Source: CAIPFQ01 sp035480615 (GTDB lineage: Bacteria > Chlamydiota > Chlamydiia > Chlamydiales > SM23-39). Taken from it: a stretch of 11,621 bases of DNA. The notes under the pieces are model-generated. The model was not told where the DNA came from. It saw nothing but the letters and a program-made list of their open reading frames with translations, and did not search any database. Position numbers and translations under genes: made by a program. The stretch lies in contig DATIHO010000077.1 of assembly GCA_035480615.1 (NCBI GenBank), positions 1 to 11,621 on the forward strand. Reading direction: 5' to 3'. Positions within the stretch are counted from its first letter, which is position 1. Each line of letters starts with the position of its first letter. Shown here piece after piece: positions 6,215-11,621 of this stretch.

Positions 6215-6676
6215 ATGGACGCTATAGACAAAACAATCGTTTCTTTACTGCAAGCTGAAGGGAGAACCTCTTGCGAGAAGATGAGTTCAATCGTTGGGCT
6301 TTCTGTCTCTGCTGTGAATGAACGAATCAAAAGACTCCAAAAACAAGGAGTAATTACTGGATGGGGAGCAAATATTTGTCCTCAAAAGGTTGGCCTTGAT
6401 GTTTTGTCTTTTGTTCAAGTTCTTTTAGGTGAAAGATGCGATGAAGAGGAATTTTTAACCGAAATCTCAAAAATTCCTGAGATTTTAGAATGTCACCACA
6501 TTACGGGAGAATGGTCCTATCTACTGAAAGTCAGGTGTAGAAATATCAGTCATTTTGAAACCGTTTTAGGAGAAAAGCTCAAACCAATCCCAGGTATTTT
6601 ACGTACACATACTCTAATCGCCCTCTCGTCGCCTTTGGAGAGAACTATTTTACCCCTGGAGTCAAATGAGCCTTGA
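6215..6676 (+). CDS. Lrp/AsnC-family transcriptional regulator, 153 aa
   Basis: An N-terminal helix-turn-helix occupies about residues 3-48 (DKTIVSLLQAEGRTSCEKMSSIVGLS, then VNERIKRLQKQGVITGW), followed by a ligand-binding RAM domain at about 62-138 with the characteristic HHITGEWSYLLKVRC segment (95-108). Such proteins form dimers or octamers and respond to amino acids. The gene begins 9 bp after the glnS stop, with GAGGTG as ribosome binding site overlapping that stop region, and its last 11 bp overlap the exporter gene. The pairing with a LysE/RhtB exporter is typical of amino-acid export units where the regulator senses the exported compound. The ligand cannot be named from sequence. Length is normal for the family. 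Confidence 0.93.
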   Translation: MDAIDKTIVSLLQAEGRTSCEKMSSIVGLSVSAVNERIKRLQKQGVITGWGANICPQKVGLDVLSFVQVLLGERCDEEEFLTEISKIPEILECHHITGEWSYLLKVRCRNISHFETVLGEKLKPIPGILRTHTLIALSSPLERTILPLESNEP

Positions 6677-7283
6677 TTTTTTGTTAAAGGGAATCATCCT
6701 TGGATTCTCGATTGCCGCGCCAGTAGGACCAATAGGTGTGCTTTGCATTCGGAAAACATTGCAATTTGGTAGATTTTCTGGCCTTTGTTCAGGCCTTGGA
6801 GCAGCTTTTGCAGATTCTATTTATGCTATTATCGCAGCCTTTGGACTCACGGCCATTTCCAGCTTTCTTCTAGCAGGACAACTTTGGTTTCGTCTTATTG
6901 GAGGTTGTTTTTTGCTTTATCTGGGATGGAAAACATTTATTGCTAAGCCAGCTTCAGAGTCGAAAAATATCCCTCACACAACTTTGTTCAACGATTTCAT
7001 TTCTACCTTTTTTCTTACGATTACTAATCCAATGACTATTCTCTCCTTCTTGGCTGTCTTTGCAGGGCTCGGGCTTTCTAGCGTTCACGGCAGTTATTTT
7101 CAGGCTGGCGAATTAGTGTTAGGAGTGTTCTTAGGCTCTGGCATGTGGTGGCTTCTCTTGAGCGAAGGCGTAACTTTATTCCGCAAAAAAGTCAGCCAAA
7201 AAGTGATGATATGGATCAACCGGATTGCAGGGGTAACTATCTTAGGATTTGGTGTAACCGCTTTATTGAGCACAATACTCTGA
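6666..7283 (+). CDS. LysE/RhtB-family amino-acid exporter, 205 aa
   Basis: The protein is mostly hydrophobic, with about six membrane helices (roughly 5-28, 38-64, 66-92, 110-137, 146-170, 179-204). The family signature APVGPIG is at 18-24 and the second conserved TNPMT at 120-124. Members export lysine, threonine, homoserine or related compounds across the inner membrane, driven by the proton gradient. GGAG lies six bases before the ATG inside the end of the lrp gene, and the 11-bp overlap points to coupled translation. It is the last gene of the operon. The TGA stop is 9 bp from the stop of the convergent terminase-like gene. Substrate unknown. Confidence 0.93.
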   Translation: MSLDFLLKGIILGFSIAAPVGPIGVLCIRKTLQFGRFSGLCSGLGAAFADSIYAIIAAFGLTAISSFLLAGQLWFRLIGGCFLLYLGWKTFIAKPASESKNIPHTTLFNDFISTFFLTITNPMTILSFLAVFAGLGLSSVHGSYFQAGELVLGVFLGSGMWWLLLSEGVTLFRKKVSQKVMIWINRIAGVTILGFGVTALLSTIL

Positions 7284-7295
7284 TTTTTGAAATCA
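7281..7295. terminator. Weak hairpin spanning two convergent stop codons
   Basis: TGATTT-TTG-AAATCA is a perfect but AT-only-rich 6-bp stem; it contains the stop codons of both lysE and the convergent terminase-like gene. With so little GC and no long T run it may be just a by-product of the two TGA codons. Confidence 0.2.
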
Positions 7296-7790
7296 TTTGT
7301 GCCCGGTAAGTTCTTGAACCCCTTTTCTGAGCTCCTTTATAATTTTTTCAGGCTCTAACCCTTGACGATCATATACGCTTTTTTGCGCTAATTCGTAATC
7401 TATTTTCTCTTGCATAACTGTTTGTTCATATTCTCGAATTTCCCTGAAATATATCCCTAAAAATCGACTCCCGTAAGCCACCGGGAGGTTCTTATTCTTT
7501 AGGAGCTTTACGCCTAGCCAATCCATCGCCTTCTCGTAATAGGGCAAAAAGCAATCTCTTTGAATGAGAGATTTCCACTGAGAGCGAGGAATGTGCTTAA
7601 TGGCTGAATACCATTCGGATAAATGCACAACCTCTGTCCCATTTTCATCGGTTTGCTCCATCCAAAGCAGCAGTTCCTCTCCAAGAACTAACAACTCATG
7701 ATTGGAAAAACCACAATTAGGCGGCCTTCCATGACCGACTCCATTTTGGTTTCCAATTGGAGCTCCTATTCGTTTTTTTGGCTCTTTCAT
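7293..7790 (-). CDS. Small-terminase-like (TerS-like) DNA-packaging protein, 165 aa
   Basis: The N-terminus carries the pattern GAPIGNQNGVGHGRPP (residues 9-24), a Gly/Pro/Asn-rich motif found at the start of many phage small terminase subunits. The rest is helical (SNHELLVLGEELLLWMEQ; YEKAMDWLGVKLLKNK; FREIREYEQTVMQEKIDYELAQK). Small terminases recognise the packaging site and hand DNA to the large terminase. I chose the ATG at 7790 because AGAAGGG lies just upstream; an earlier ATG at 7805 lacks a site. It is the last gene of the leftward replication module, and no large terminase, portal, capsid or tail gene is present, as in phage satellites that supply their own TerS. The call rests on motif and context only; a different phage DNA-binding protein is possible. 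Confidence 0.55.
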   Translation of the reverse strand: MKEPKKRIGAPIGNQNGVGHGRPPNCGFSNHELLVLGEELLLWMEQTDENGTEVVHLSEWYSAIKHIPRSQWKSLIQRDCFLPYYEKAMDWLGVKLLKNKNLPVAYGSRFLGIYFREIREYEQTVMQEKIDYELAQKSVYDRQGLEPEKIIKELRKGVQELTGHK

Positions 7791-7822
7791 AATCCCTTCT
7801 AACAACTGAAGAACAATCCATC

Positions 7823-8371
7823 TTATTGAATCTGAAAACCTTTTCGTAGATCCTTTGTAGGAAATTTTAGTTCTAAGGCAAGTTCTAGCCTGGAGATGAT
7901 TCGAGGGTCGAGGCTAGCCTCACTTTTCCTTCGATTTGAGCTGATTATTGTAGGGCGGTTATTTTCTATACGGCTATCTATGATGAAATACCATTGCCGG
8001 ATCATCCGATCAGAATCTCTCTCGACTCCAAAATCATCGATGAAGAGAACATCAGTTTCAGCATACTTTCGTAAAACACTAAATTCATCACCCTCTCGAG
8101 CAGCTCGCAGTAGTTCTAAATCAAGATCTCCACTTTTTACAAAAAGCCCAAACTCATTTTTTTCAAATAATCCTTTCAGAAGCGCTACTGAAAAATAAGT
8201 TTTCCCACAACCAGGTACACCTGAGAGATATAGAGACTGCTTATTTGAACTCTTGATCCAGTCTCGTCCAAAAGCCAGTAATTTATTAGGTAACAGGGAG
8301 GCGTTTTCTAAATGGGCATCCCAATACATCTTGCCGATGTTAAATCCTCTAGCTCTATCTTCCCAACTCAT
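7823..8371 (-). CDS. DnaC/IstB-like AAA+ ATPase, probable helicase loader, 182 aa
   Basis: Walker A is GVPGCGKT at 51-58, Walker B VLFIDDFG at 108-115, a sensor I-like TIISSNR at 141-147 and a likely arginine finger region DPRIISRL at 155-162. This set and the length agree with phage and plasmid DnaC-type loaders, which place the replicative helicase (DnaB) on the origin. The short N-terminus (about 45 residues before Walker A) would carry the helicase- or Rep-contacting part. The start codon overlaps the stop of the replication-initiator gene by 4 bp (ATGA), so the two proteins are probably made together. An IstB role in transposition is less likely because there is no istA transposase or IS end nearby. 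Confidence 0.85.
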   Translation of the reverse strand: MSWEDRARGFNIGKMYWDAHLENASLLPNKLLAFGRDWIKSSNKQSLYLSGVPGCGKTYFSVALLKGLFEKNEFGLFVKSGDLDLELLRAAREGDEFSVLRKYAETDVLFIDDFGVERDSDRMIRQWYFIIDSRIENNRPTIISSNRRKSEASLDPRIISRLELALELKFPTKDLRKGFQIQ

Positions 8372-9171
8372 ATCCCCTCTGAAAAATCTAATACCTTACC
8401 CGGATCAGATGCGGTAGCATCTCTTTCTAACTTCTCAAATTTTTGAGAGCTCTGTAATCGAGCCTGCTTATTGATATTTTCTTCATTCCTCTTGGCAAGC
8501 CAGTTTGTAATAAATTTTCTCCACAATTTTTTGGATTTCGCTTTAGTTGGATTGCCAAGACACCACTCAACCATTTGAGGCAGTTCTTTTCTGACATTTA
8601 CGGCGGGATATGCTTCTTCCCAACCACGCATGTCTATCTCAAGAATGTTTTCAAAAATCCTCTTCTCAAATGAAAAGGTGATCGTGACGGTTTTGTTATG
8701 AAGTAGCTCTGTGGATTGAGCTATATTCTGTTTTTTCTCTTCGTTCATCTCATTCTCCCTTTGTGTTTCATTGCGATATCTTTCTTGCATCACTCTTGGA
8801 TCATATTTCGTATCTCCAGCCTTATAAATCAGATCGTATGTATCTTTATGCGTGATAGTTAAAACTGTTTTGACATGTATCACTTCTTGTTTCAAAAATC
8901 CGAATTTCTCTAACCGGATCAACCCTCTTTGAACATCCGACTTGGTGACTGATCTGCCACATAAGCGGGCGATTTCCTCCAAAGATGCGCAGAATTGTCC
9001 GGGAAATAATGTGAGTATCTTCCCATGGTCATCAAACTGCGTTTCCACGAAAAGCACATGATCTAAAATTGTTAAAAAGATGACCTTAACTTCTGGGGTA
9101 GCATCCTTCCATAACAGAGTTCGGGTTAATGAACGTGGCATGCGGAAATATCCGTTCATCAGTCTGACCAT
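8368..9171 (-). CDS. Phage replication-initiator-like protein (winged helix, lambda O / DnaD style), 267 aa
   Basis: The N-terminal half (GYFRMPRSLTRTLLWKD; PGQFCASLEEIARLCGRS; QRGLIRLEKFGFLKQEV) looks like the winged-helix origin-binding domain of phage replication proteins, including the first-line 'GYFRMPRSL' type start. A charged linker (about 129-155) follows, then a helical C-terminus (ELPQMVEWCLGNP and LWRKFITNWLAK at about 196-229), the kind of tail that contacts the helicase or its loader. It directly precedes the DnaC-like gene with a 4-bp overlap, the usual initiator-loader pairing. Its ATG overlaps the AlpA-like gene's stop as TAATG, with AGGA just upstream. The element's origin may lie in or beside this gene, but I see no clear iterons. 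Function is inferred from weak motif similarity and gene order. Confidence 0.7.
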   Translation of the reverse strand: MVRLMNGYFRMPRSLTRTLLWKDATPEVKVIFLTILDHVLFVETQFDDHGKILTLFPGQFCASLEEIARLCGRSVTKSDVQRGLIRLEKFGFLKQEVIHVKTVLTITHKDTYDLIYKAGDTKYDPRVMQERYRNETQRENEMNEEKKQNIAQSTELLHNKTVTITFSFEKRIFENILEIDMRGWEEAYPAVNVRKELPQMVEWCLGNPTKAKSKKLWRKFITNWLAKRNEENINKQARLQSSQKFEKLERDATASDPGKVLDFSEGI

Positions 9172-9395
9172 TATTTCCTAGTGTCTGCTAGAGCGGGCCT
9201 GCTATCGCGGGCCCAAAGAAAAAACGCTTCTTCATCTATCAAAACACGACCGGCAGCTTTGAAAAAAACTTTCTCGCATTCTTTTTTGACTCTAAAAGCA
9301 TATAGGTGCCTTAACCCTCCTAGCGAAGGCCAGACGTGGTAATCATTCCATTTTGTCAGCGGGATTAATCTGGTGTTCTTTTTGCCATCTATCAT
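9171..9395 (-). CDS. AlpA/excisionase-like small DNA-binding protein, 74 aa
   Basis: The protein has the pattern RLIPLTKWNDYHVWPSLGGL followed by RHL and, at 50-61, RVLIDEEAFFLW. I recall this arrangement (W..YH.WP..GGLRHL... then GR.VLIDE..FF.W) from small helix-turn-helix proteins of integrative elements, related to AlpA and excisionases. Such proteins switch on or repress element genes and direct excision. AAGGAG lies seven bases before the ATG. It heads the replication operon, coupled to the next gene through TAATG, and is preceded by a promoter that overlaps a palindrome. In PICI-type satellites an AlpA protein sits in just this place as the master activator; whether it does so here is inference. 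Confidence 0.7.
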   Translation of the reverse strand: MIDGKKNTRLIPLTKWNDYHVWPSLGGLRHLYAFRVKKECEKVFFKAAGRVLIDEEAFFLWARDSRPALADTRK

Positions 9396-9425
9396 AAGCG
9401 CTCCTTAATGTGCGTTATGAAAGAA

Positions 9426-9455
9426 ATTAAAACCGAATGACTTAGATTAAGTCAG
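9426..9455 (-). promoter_or_regulatory. Predicted promoter of the AlpA-Rep-DnaC-TerS operon
   Basis: On the minus strand CTGACT (9455-9450) and TTTAAT (9431-9426) are 18 bp apart, 30 bp upstream of the AlpA-like start. The match is moderate (4/6 and 5/6). Confidence 0.4.
9438..9454. promoter_or_regulatory. Palindromic operator-like site TGACTTA-GAT-TAAGTCA
   Basis: A perfect 7-bp inverted repeat with a 3-bp spacer overlaps the -35 box and spacer of the predicted replication-operon promoter. This is the position and form of a dimeric repressor or activator site. The likely binder is the AlpA-like protein or a host or phage factor; none is proven. Confidence 0.5.
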
Positions 9456-9569
9456 TTCCCCGCAGTGAAAAACTTCCTCGTTGAGGAGCTTATCCCCAAG
9501 TTCCAGCTTATTTCTCAGGGAGAAGATGGTGTCTTAGGTTATCAGAAGCTGGAAGCTGTTATAGATTAA
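9441..9569 (+). pseudogene. Possible gene remnant in the 163-bp gap
   Basis: The plus-strand frame from 9441 to the TAA at 9567-9569 reads smoothly as a protein-like C-terminus (about 42 residues, including VKNFLVEELIPKFQL and GEDGVLGYQKLEAVID). It has no ATG; a GTG at 9465 lacks a ribosome binding site, and a TGA precedes the frame at 9438. I do not recognise it. It may be the tail of a lost gene that faced the replication operon, where a repressor gene would be expected, or chance. Confidence 0.25.
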
Positions 9570-10152
9570 ATTTAGCCAAAGTTTCTTGAATATCGTCATC
9601 TGAAGGGCGGGTCGGGGTTAAATGGACACCCATTTCGTTTACCCATTTTCTCAAAGTCTTATCTGAAAGAAGTTCATTCGATATATTGGCTGCTCTCATA
9701 AGCGATTTTATATCTTCCAGCCGTGCTTTCGGAGAAATATGAATTGCCACTCTCGCTACAGCTTGGAATTGAATTTTTAAAAGAAGCTCCCCTTCTGGCC
9801 GATAGGAAGCTAGCGAACGAAGTTTGTCAAAATCAATACCAACAGCTTCAGTCAAATCTTCTCCCAAATTAACTGCTATCGATTGTTTGGTAAGCCCCCA
9901 AGAGATCCAACTTTTACAAGAGGCTTGCAAAATGCCAGAAGGCATTCTTGTCATATCCTGAACGGCCTTGTCAATTTCTGCAGAAACAACAAGATCGTAT
10001 ATATGAGAAAATCTCCTTCTGAGCCCTTGAAGCACATAATCATCATTCTGAGTGTCTGGAGGAACGCCAACAAACACACAAAATGCCTCTGTAGCAGTCC
10101 ACCAGCCACGTTCTAACCATTGAACATCAAAAGAAGGTATTTCTAAACTCAT
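9559..10152 (-). CDS. Hypothetical protein coupled to integrase, 197 aa
   Basis: I do not recognise a defined family. The start is WLERGWWTATEAFCVFVGVPPDTQ (about 12-35), resembling small element proteins in which a Trp-rich helix is followed by an 'A..L.G.pP' turn. The C-terminal part (DKTLRKWVNEMGVHLTPTRPSDDD, 164-187) looks like a helix-turn-helix end with a following Thr/Pro segment, as in proteins that bind element DNA. There is no signal peptide or membrane helix. The ATG overlaps the integrase stop by 4 bp (ATGA) with GGGAG upstream, so it is made with the integrase and could help recombination directionality or control. That role is inference from coupling only. Confidence 0.65.
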   Translation of the reverse strand: MSLEIPSFDVQWLERGWWTATEAFCVFVGVPPDTQNDDYVLQGLRRRFSHIYDLVVSAEIDKAVQDMTRMPSGILQASCKSWISWGLTKQSIAVNLGEDLTEAVGIDFDKLRSLASYRPEGELLLKIQFQAVARVAIHISPKARLEDIKSLMRAANISNELLSDKTLRKWVNEMGVHLTPTRPSDDDIQETLAKFNL

Positions 10153-11423
10153 AAAACTATGCTCCCAAAAAGTTCTCGATCGAGATCCTCGACCATTTTC
10201 GTTTTTTGCTCCGTTGGTATGATCGTATAACGAGCCGTGCTACGCGCGTCTTTATGACCGAGCAAAGCACCGACTTCGTACAGGTCTTTCCCTAATTTCC
10301 GAAGCGTTGTAGCTGTGGCGTGGCGTAAATCGTGGAAATGGAAATCTTGGATATTGGCGCGTTGAAGAGCTGCTTCCCAGGCGCTTCTAATGTCATACGG
10401 TCTAGAAGAGTCGTTTGGTGCAGGGAAAAGCAGTATTCTGCCAGATATGTTGCCAACGGTATTTTTAAGATCAATAAGAAGCGTTAGTGCATATCCGCGT
10501 AGAGGAACAATCCTAGGTTCTCCATTTTTAGACGTGCGTAGTCGGATGACTTCTTCTGTAAAATCGATGTCTTCCCAAGTAAGATTCATGATTTCTCCTG
10601 CTCTCATGCCAGTAGAAAGAGCAAGGATTACGATGTGGAGAAGAACTGAACATTTACTTTTTTTGACCTCGTTGATAAGCGCAACTCTTTCATCAGAGGT
10701 AAGATAACGATGTCTAGTATTGAAAAGAGAAGGCTTGGCGATTTTGAAAACGGGATTTTCAGGTATCCACTCCCATTCCTTGTGAGCAACTGAGAGGACA
10801 TGAGAAAGGGAAGCAATATAGCGGACGATAGTTCCAGGCGCACGTTTGGCTTTCTTGGCAGAATCTTCTGTTTCAAGAATAGCGATCGTTTCTTTGATGG
10901 CGGAAGGGCGGACTTGAGCTAAAGGATAAGCGCCAAGATGGCGATTCCACCAGTCGAGATGGTGCTTGCGGTTACGTGCATCTTTGCCCTTTTTGGGTAG
11001 CTCTTCTTTGTAATAGCGAGCGATTGCTTCAGCAAAGGTTCTTTTGGCTGCTAGGGCGTTGGGAAGGTAGATACCAAGATCGAGATTACGTTGCTGCTCG
11101 TTGAACCATTTTTTGGCTGCCTGGAGATCTGTAAAGGTTTTGATGAGGTCTGGATTGCCTGTACGGCGAAAACGGGCGCGGAATTTGATGGTGTTGTTGG
11201 AAGTAATTCGAATATCTATACCTGGTGGTAAACGTTTTTTGAGAGCTTCTAGTTGCTTCATGTCGATGACCCTGTTTTTTAGTTTAAAAGTTGGGTCAGC
11301 TACTGAAGAACTTACTGTGGGCTGCGGTGGCTTGCTGTGCTCATTTGGTCCAGGATTGGTCCACGGCAGTGGAGTCGCCGAAAAACTTGGATCTGGAGGA
11401 CCTAATGGCTTGCCCTCGGACAT
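10149..11423 (-). CDS. int: Tyrosine recombinase, integrase of the element, 424 aa
   Basis: It catalyses recombination between attP on the excised circle and the tRNA-Thr attB. All catalytic residues are visible: Arg274 (TGMRAGEI), Lys299 (TSKNGEPR), His364 and Arg367 (HDLRH), His390 (LLGHKD) and the nucleophile Tyr399 (ARYT). Residues about 58-115 look like the arm-binding/AP2-like domain and about 128-225 the core-binding SAM-like domain. The first 50 residues are a Pro-rich extension. The ATG at 11423 has AGGAGG only one base upstream, closer than usual; no better start is visible, but Met55 is an alternative. One copy of the 22-bp arm-type repeat lies inside codons 20-27. The gene starts 31 bp from the tRNA 3' end and reads in the same direction, so tRNA read-through may transcribe it. 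Confidence 0.96.
   Translation of the reverse strand: MSEGKPLGPPDPSFSATPLPWTNPGPNEHSKPPQPTVSSSVADPTFKLKNRVIDMKQLEALKKRLPPGIDIRITSNNTIKFRARFRRTGNPDLIKTFTDLQAAKKWFNEQQRNLDLGIYLPNALAAKRTFAEAIARYYKEELPKKGKDARNRKHHLDWWNRHLGAYPLAQVRPSAIKETIAILETEDSAKKAKRAPGTIVRYIASLSHVLSVAHKEWEWIPENPVFKIAKPSLFNTRHRYLTSDERVALINEVKKSKCSVLLHIVILALSTGMRAGEIMNLTWEDIDFTEEVIRLRTSKNGEPRIVPLRGYALTLLIDLKNTVGNISGRILLFPAPNDSSRPYDIRSAWEAALQRANIQDFHFHDLRHATATTLRKLGKDLYEVGALLGHKDARSTARYTIIPTEQKTKMVEDLDRELFGSIVL
11344..11365. repeat. Candidate integrase arm-type site, right (22-bp repeat)
   Basis: Exact direct copy of 1408-1429, with two TGGTCCA heptamers one helical turn apart, ending 115 bp before the right core. It lies within the 5' end of the integrase gene, so the DNA here would serve both as coding sequence and as binding site. 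Similarity to the left copy stops at both edges of the 22 bp. Confidence 0.6.
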
Positions 11424-11454
11424 ACCTCCTAAAACGGGCTCAAGAATTAATGGT

Positions 11455-11527
11455 TGCCTGAAGCCAGAATCGAACTGACGACCTTCGCATTACGAATGCG
11501 CTGCTCTACCAACTGAGCTATTCAGGC
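11455..11527 (-). tRNA. tRNA-Thr, anticodon CGT
   Basis: The 73-base gene folds fully: acceptor GCCTGAA/TTCAGGC, D arm GCTC/GAGC, anticodon arm with loop TTCGTAA (anticodon CGT, reads ACG), variable AGGTC, T arm GTCAG/CTGGC with loop TTCGATT, discriminator A. The top anticodon pair is G-A, as I recall for the E. coli thrW tRNA. CCA is not encoded directly after the discriminator. This gene type is a known integration target (thrW in enterics). The 3' part was probably supplied by the element, since the displaced host 3' half is at 1246-1288. Confidence 0.96.
11481..11497. repeat. att core, right copy, inside tRNA-Thr
   Basis: ACCTTCGCATTACGAAT, identical to 1272-1288. It covers the anticodon loop and the 3' side of the anticodon stem. 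The integrase gene lies on the element side next to it, the usual arrangement for tRNA-targeting elements. Confidence 0.8.
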
Positions 11528-11538
11528 AAAGGTCTGTA

Positions 11539-11568
11539 AGGATAAGCTAGGTGTGATTTTCCCCTCAA
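11539..11568 (-). promoter_or_regulatory. Predicted tRNA-Thr promoter
   Basis: On the minus strand TTGAGG (11568-11563) and TATCCT (11544-11539) are 18 bp apart, 11 bp before the tRNA 5' end. A moderate match, in host DNA. It may also drive integrase by read-through. Confidence 0.45.
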
Positions 11569-11585
11569 TGATTTTTCAGGATTTT

Positions 11586-11594
11586 TGGTATAGT
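11586..11594 (+). promoter_or_regulatory. Possible extended -10 promoter facing right
   Basis: TGGTATAGT fits an extended -10 element (TGnTATAAT) and is followed by an ATG at 11602 that opens a frame (MFDGKR) running off the window. There is no clear -35 box or spaced ribosome binding site, so both promoter and gene start are tentative. Confidence 0.25.
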
Positions 11595-11621
11595 CTAGGG
11601 CATGTTCGATGGAAAAAGAAT

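Noticed and set aside
7823..8371. IstB of an IS21-type insertion sequence
   Set aside because: No istA, no inverted terminal repeats and a direct coupling to a replication-initiator-like gene favour a DnaC-type loader.
8700..8900. Replication origin iterons inside the initiator gene
   Set aside because: The stretch encodes a charged, low-complexity linker but shows no repeated motif clear enough to call.
10390..10707. Plus-strand open frames within the integrase gene, and other long frames opposite real genes (for example 2034-2381, 7896-8198, 11101-11478)
   Set aside because: They lie opposite or across strongly supported coding regions and show no recognisable protein features or ribosome binding sites.
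11455..11527. G-A mismatch at the top of the anticodon stem as sign of a dead tRNA
   Set aside because: The same arrangement occurs in functional tRNA-Thr(CGT) of the thrW type, and all other stems pair well.
1..11621. CRISPR array, rRNA or insertion sequence
   Set aside because: I saw no regularly spaced repeats, no rRNA segments and no transposase or terminal inverted repeats.

Overview
The window holds what looks like a complete integrative element of about 10.2 kb sitting in a tRNA-Thr(CGT) gene, with host chromosome on both sides. The host is uncertain. From memory, the protein cut by the left edge (kinase-like, with NRDRSFLRN and YQIDIGSF segments) belongs to a family of chlamydia-like bacteria (Parachlamydia/Waddlia type), so an environmental chlamydia is my tentative call; no search was run. 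The left flank is GC-rich (40 of 60 bases in 421-480), while much of the element is AT-rich (19 G/C of 60 in 5221-5280).

Layout. Left flank (1-1245): the end of the kinase-like gene (+) and a small convergent gene of unknown function (-) whose 3' ends overlap by 44 bp. Left junction (1246-1288): a 43-nt copy of the 3' part of tRNA-Thr, sharing an exact 17-nt core with the intact tRNA-Thr at 11455-11527. Between these cores lie: (a) a promoter and an unknown 231-codon gene (+); (b) a leftward cluster abiEi-abiEii (type IV toxin-antitoxin), a possible 19-codon reading frame and a 207-codon protein with a C-terminal membrane anchor; (c) a rightward, tightly coupled operon glnS-lrp-lysE (glutaminyl-tRNA synthetase, Lrp/AsnC regulator, LysE/RhtB exporter); (d) a leftward replication/packaging module: AlpA-like regulator, replication-initiator-like protein, DnaC-like helicase loader, small-terminase-like protein; (e) a leftward pair of an unknown 197-codon gene and a tyrosine integrase, the integrase starting 31 bp downstream of the tRNA.

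How it fits together. The integrase recombines the core in the tRNA. A repeat holding two TGGTCCA half-sites lies about 115-120 bp inside each core and probably provides integrase arm sites. The AlpA-like protein may act as regulator or excision factor, with a palindrome overlapping the promoter I predict for the replication operon. Integrase, AlpA-like regulator, Rep, DnaC and small terminase, with no capsid, tail or large-terminase gene, is the gene set expected of a phage satellite (PICI-like) or of a strongly reduced prophage. AbiE would be defence/maintenance cargo. The glnS-lrp-lysE operon is the most surprising cargo, because classical chlamydiae make Gln-tRNA through GatCAB.
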